A DNA stretch of 64,000 nucleotides from Pithys albifrons albifrons (lineage: Eukaryota; Chordata; Aves; Passeriformes; Thamnophilidae): contig NC_092497.1 of the NCBI RefSeq assembly GCF_047495875.1, positions 6,354,937 to 6,418,936 of the forward strand, read 5' to 3'. The notes under the pieces are model-generated. The model saw nothing but the letters and a program-made list of their open reading frames with translations, did no database searches and had not been told where the DNA came from. Position 1 is the stretch's first letter. The number at the start of each line of letters is the position of its first letter. Of this stretch, positions 63,152 to 64,000 are shown piece by piece. A program made the translations under genes and the position numbers.

Positions 63152-64000
63152 CTAATTCTACTGCAACCCTGAAACAGATCATTTAGTCTAAGCTTGCTTT
63201 GGATAAATGAGCATAGGAAAAACTGTCTTACTCTTCCTTCACTTATGTCATGCATATTTTTAGAAACTTAACTGAAGGAAGTGGATATGTGTCCAAACTT
63301 CAGATGCATTTTAAATTTGATATACAACTTTTTATGTTACAATATTGTGCACAAAATCTCATGAGCATATGATTTGTTATTATTATGACAACTCATTAGA
63401 GCTGTCTTCAAAACAGTATTTCCATTTTATGGGGGGGGGGGTGAAAGATTGTTCAAAAATTAGTTTTTGTCCTGATGCAGAATCAAGATTCAATCTGTTT
63501 AATTTCTTAGAGTCTAGGCAGAAAAAATCCACCAACATTGAGATCAATGACCTATAACTGTTTTTCTATCTCCCTTGTGCATATCTTGACATCTCAGCTA
63601 TTAACTAGGTCAGCATGATTCTCTGAGACCTGAATTTAATACTTGTCTCAGGAAAACATCATCACTTTTGTCAAAATAATTATTTTCACAGAGAAGTCCA
63701 GTGTTGATAAATATGCATGGATATCTCTTAAATTTCTGTCTAGCTATTTAGCTCAATCTGCAGAGCTCTGTAATAGGCAAGGCTGTACATCTTAGCTGGG
63801 TGAATCTTAGCAGGATATGTTTATTCCTACACTGAACTTGGGGTCTCTGCCTATATAGTTTCTTTGATGAAGACAGATCACAAAAGGCTAATTTGTGACA
63901 GTCATAGCAGACTGATGGCATGTTCAAGAAGGCTATACAGGGCTTGTGGTCCTGGAAAGGTTTTTGCTTCTAAAGAAAACAAAAGGGTAGTTGTAGACCA
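63152..64000. other. Unique AT-rich sequence to the window end
   Basis: No gene or repeat family recognised. A G run of about 12 lies at 63430-63441. Confidence 0.5.

Overview
This 64 kb window looks like gene-poor nuclear DNA from a bird. It is AT-rich and has no operons, no tRNA or rRNA genes that I can see, and no convincing host coding exon. It is studded with CR1 LINE copies, whose 3' ends carry the typical repeated ATTCTATG tail, and with ERVL-like LTRs flanked by 5-bp target-site duplications (TSDs). The protein-like open frames of any length belong to retrotransposons. The species cannot be named from the sequence. An RTE-clade LINE with near full-length copies in a bird would suit one of the lineages reported to carry AviRTE, but that is inference.

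Layout. 1-6320: unique sequence, with a possible old LTR fragment near 4.9-5.1 kb. 6321-7525: an old reversed CR1. 10047-11296: a 1.25 kb reverse-strand solo LTR with a GCATA duplication. 12238-12720: a purine-rich hexanucleotide array. 13119-15075: a young CR1 (copy A) with an internal deletion and a readable endonuclease. 18465-18999 and 21051-21203: forward CR1 pieces. 19663-20283 and 21249-21841: two forward solo LTRs. 25389-26042: an old reversed CR1. 27028-29162: CR1 copy B with most of the reverse transcriptase. 29163-40772: mostly unique sequence with microsatellites. 40783-45296: RTE copy 1, split by a CR1 (42695-43606) and an 890-bp LTR (43861-44750). 46600-47530: an old CR1 holding a run of 51 T. 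53819-57810: RTE copy 2, complete end to end with a 12-bp duplication. 58475-58745: an old CR1 scrap. 60555-63146: a short non-autonomous LTR provirus with a CCTGA duplication, two different LTRs, and a tandem array of small RNA hairpins inside.

How the parts relate. The window records successive waves of retrotransposition. RTE copy 1 came first in its stack, and a CR1 and an LTR element later landed in it. The empty sites can be read directly by aligning copy 1 to copy 2. All the elements look inactive as read here, although RTE copy 2 carries only a handful of lesions. Boundaries supported by TSDs are the firmest calls. Family names rest on recognised protein motifs and end sequences, not on a database search.
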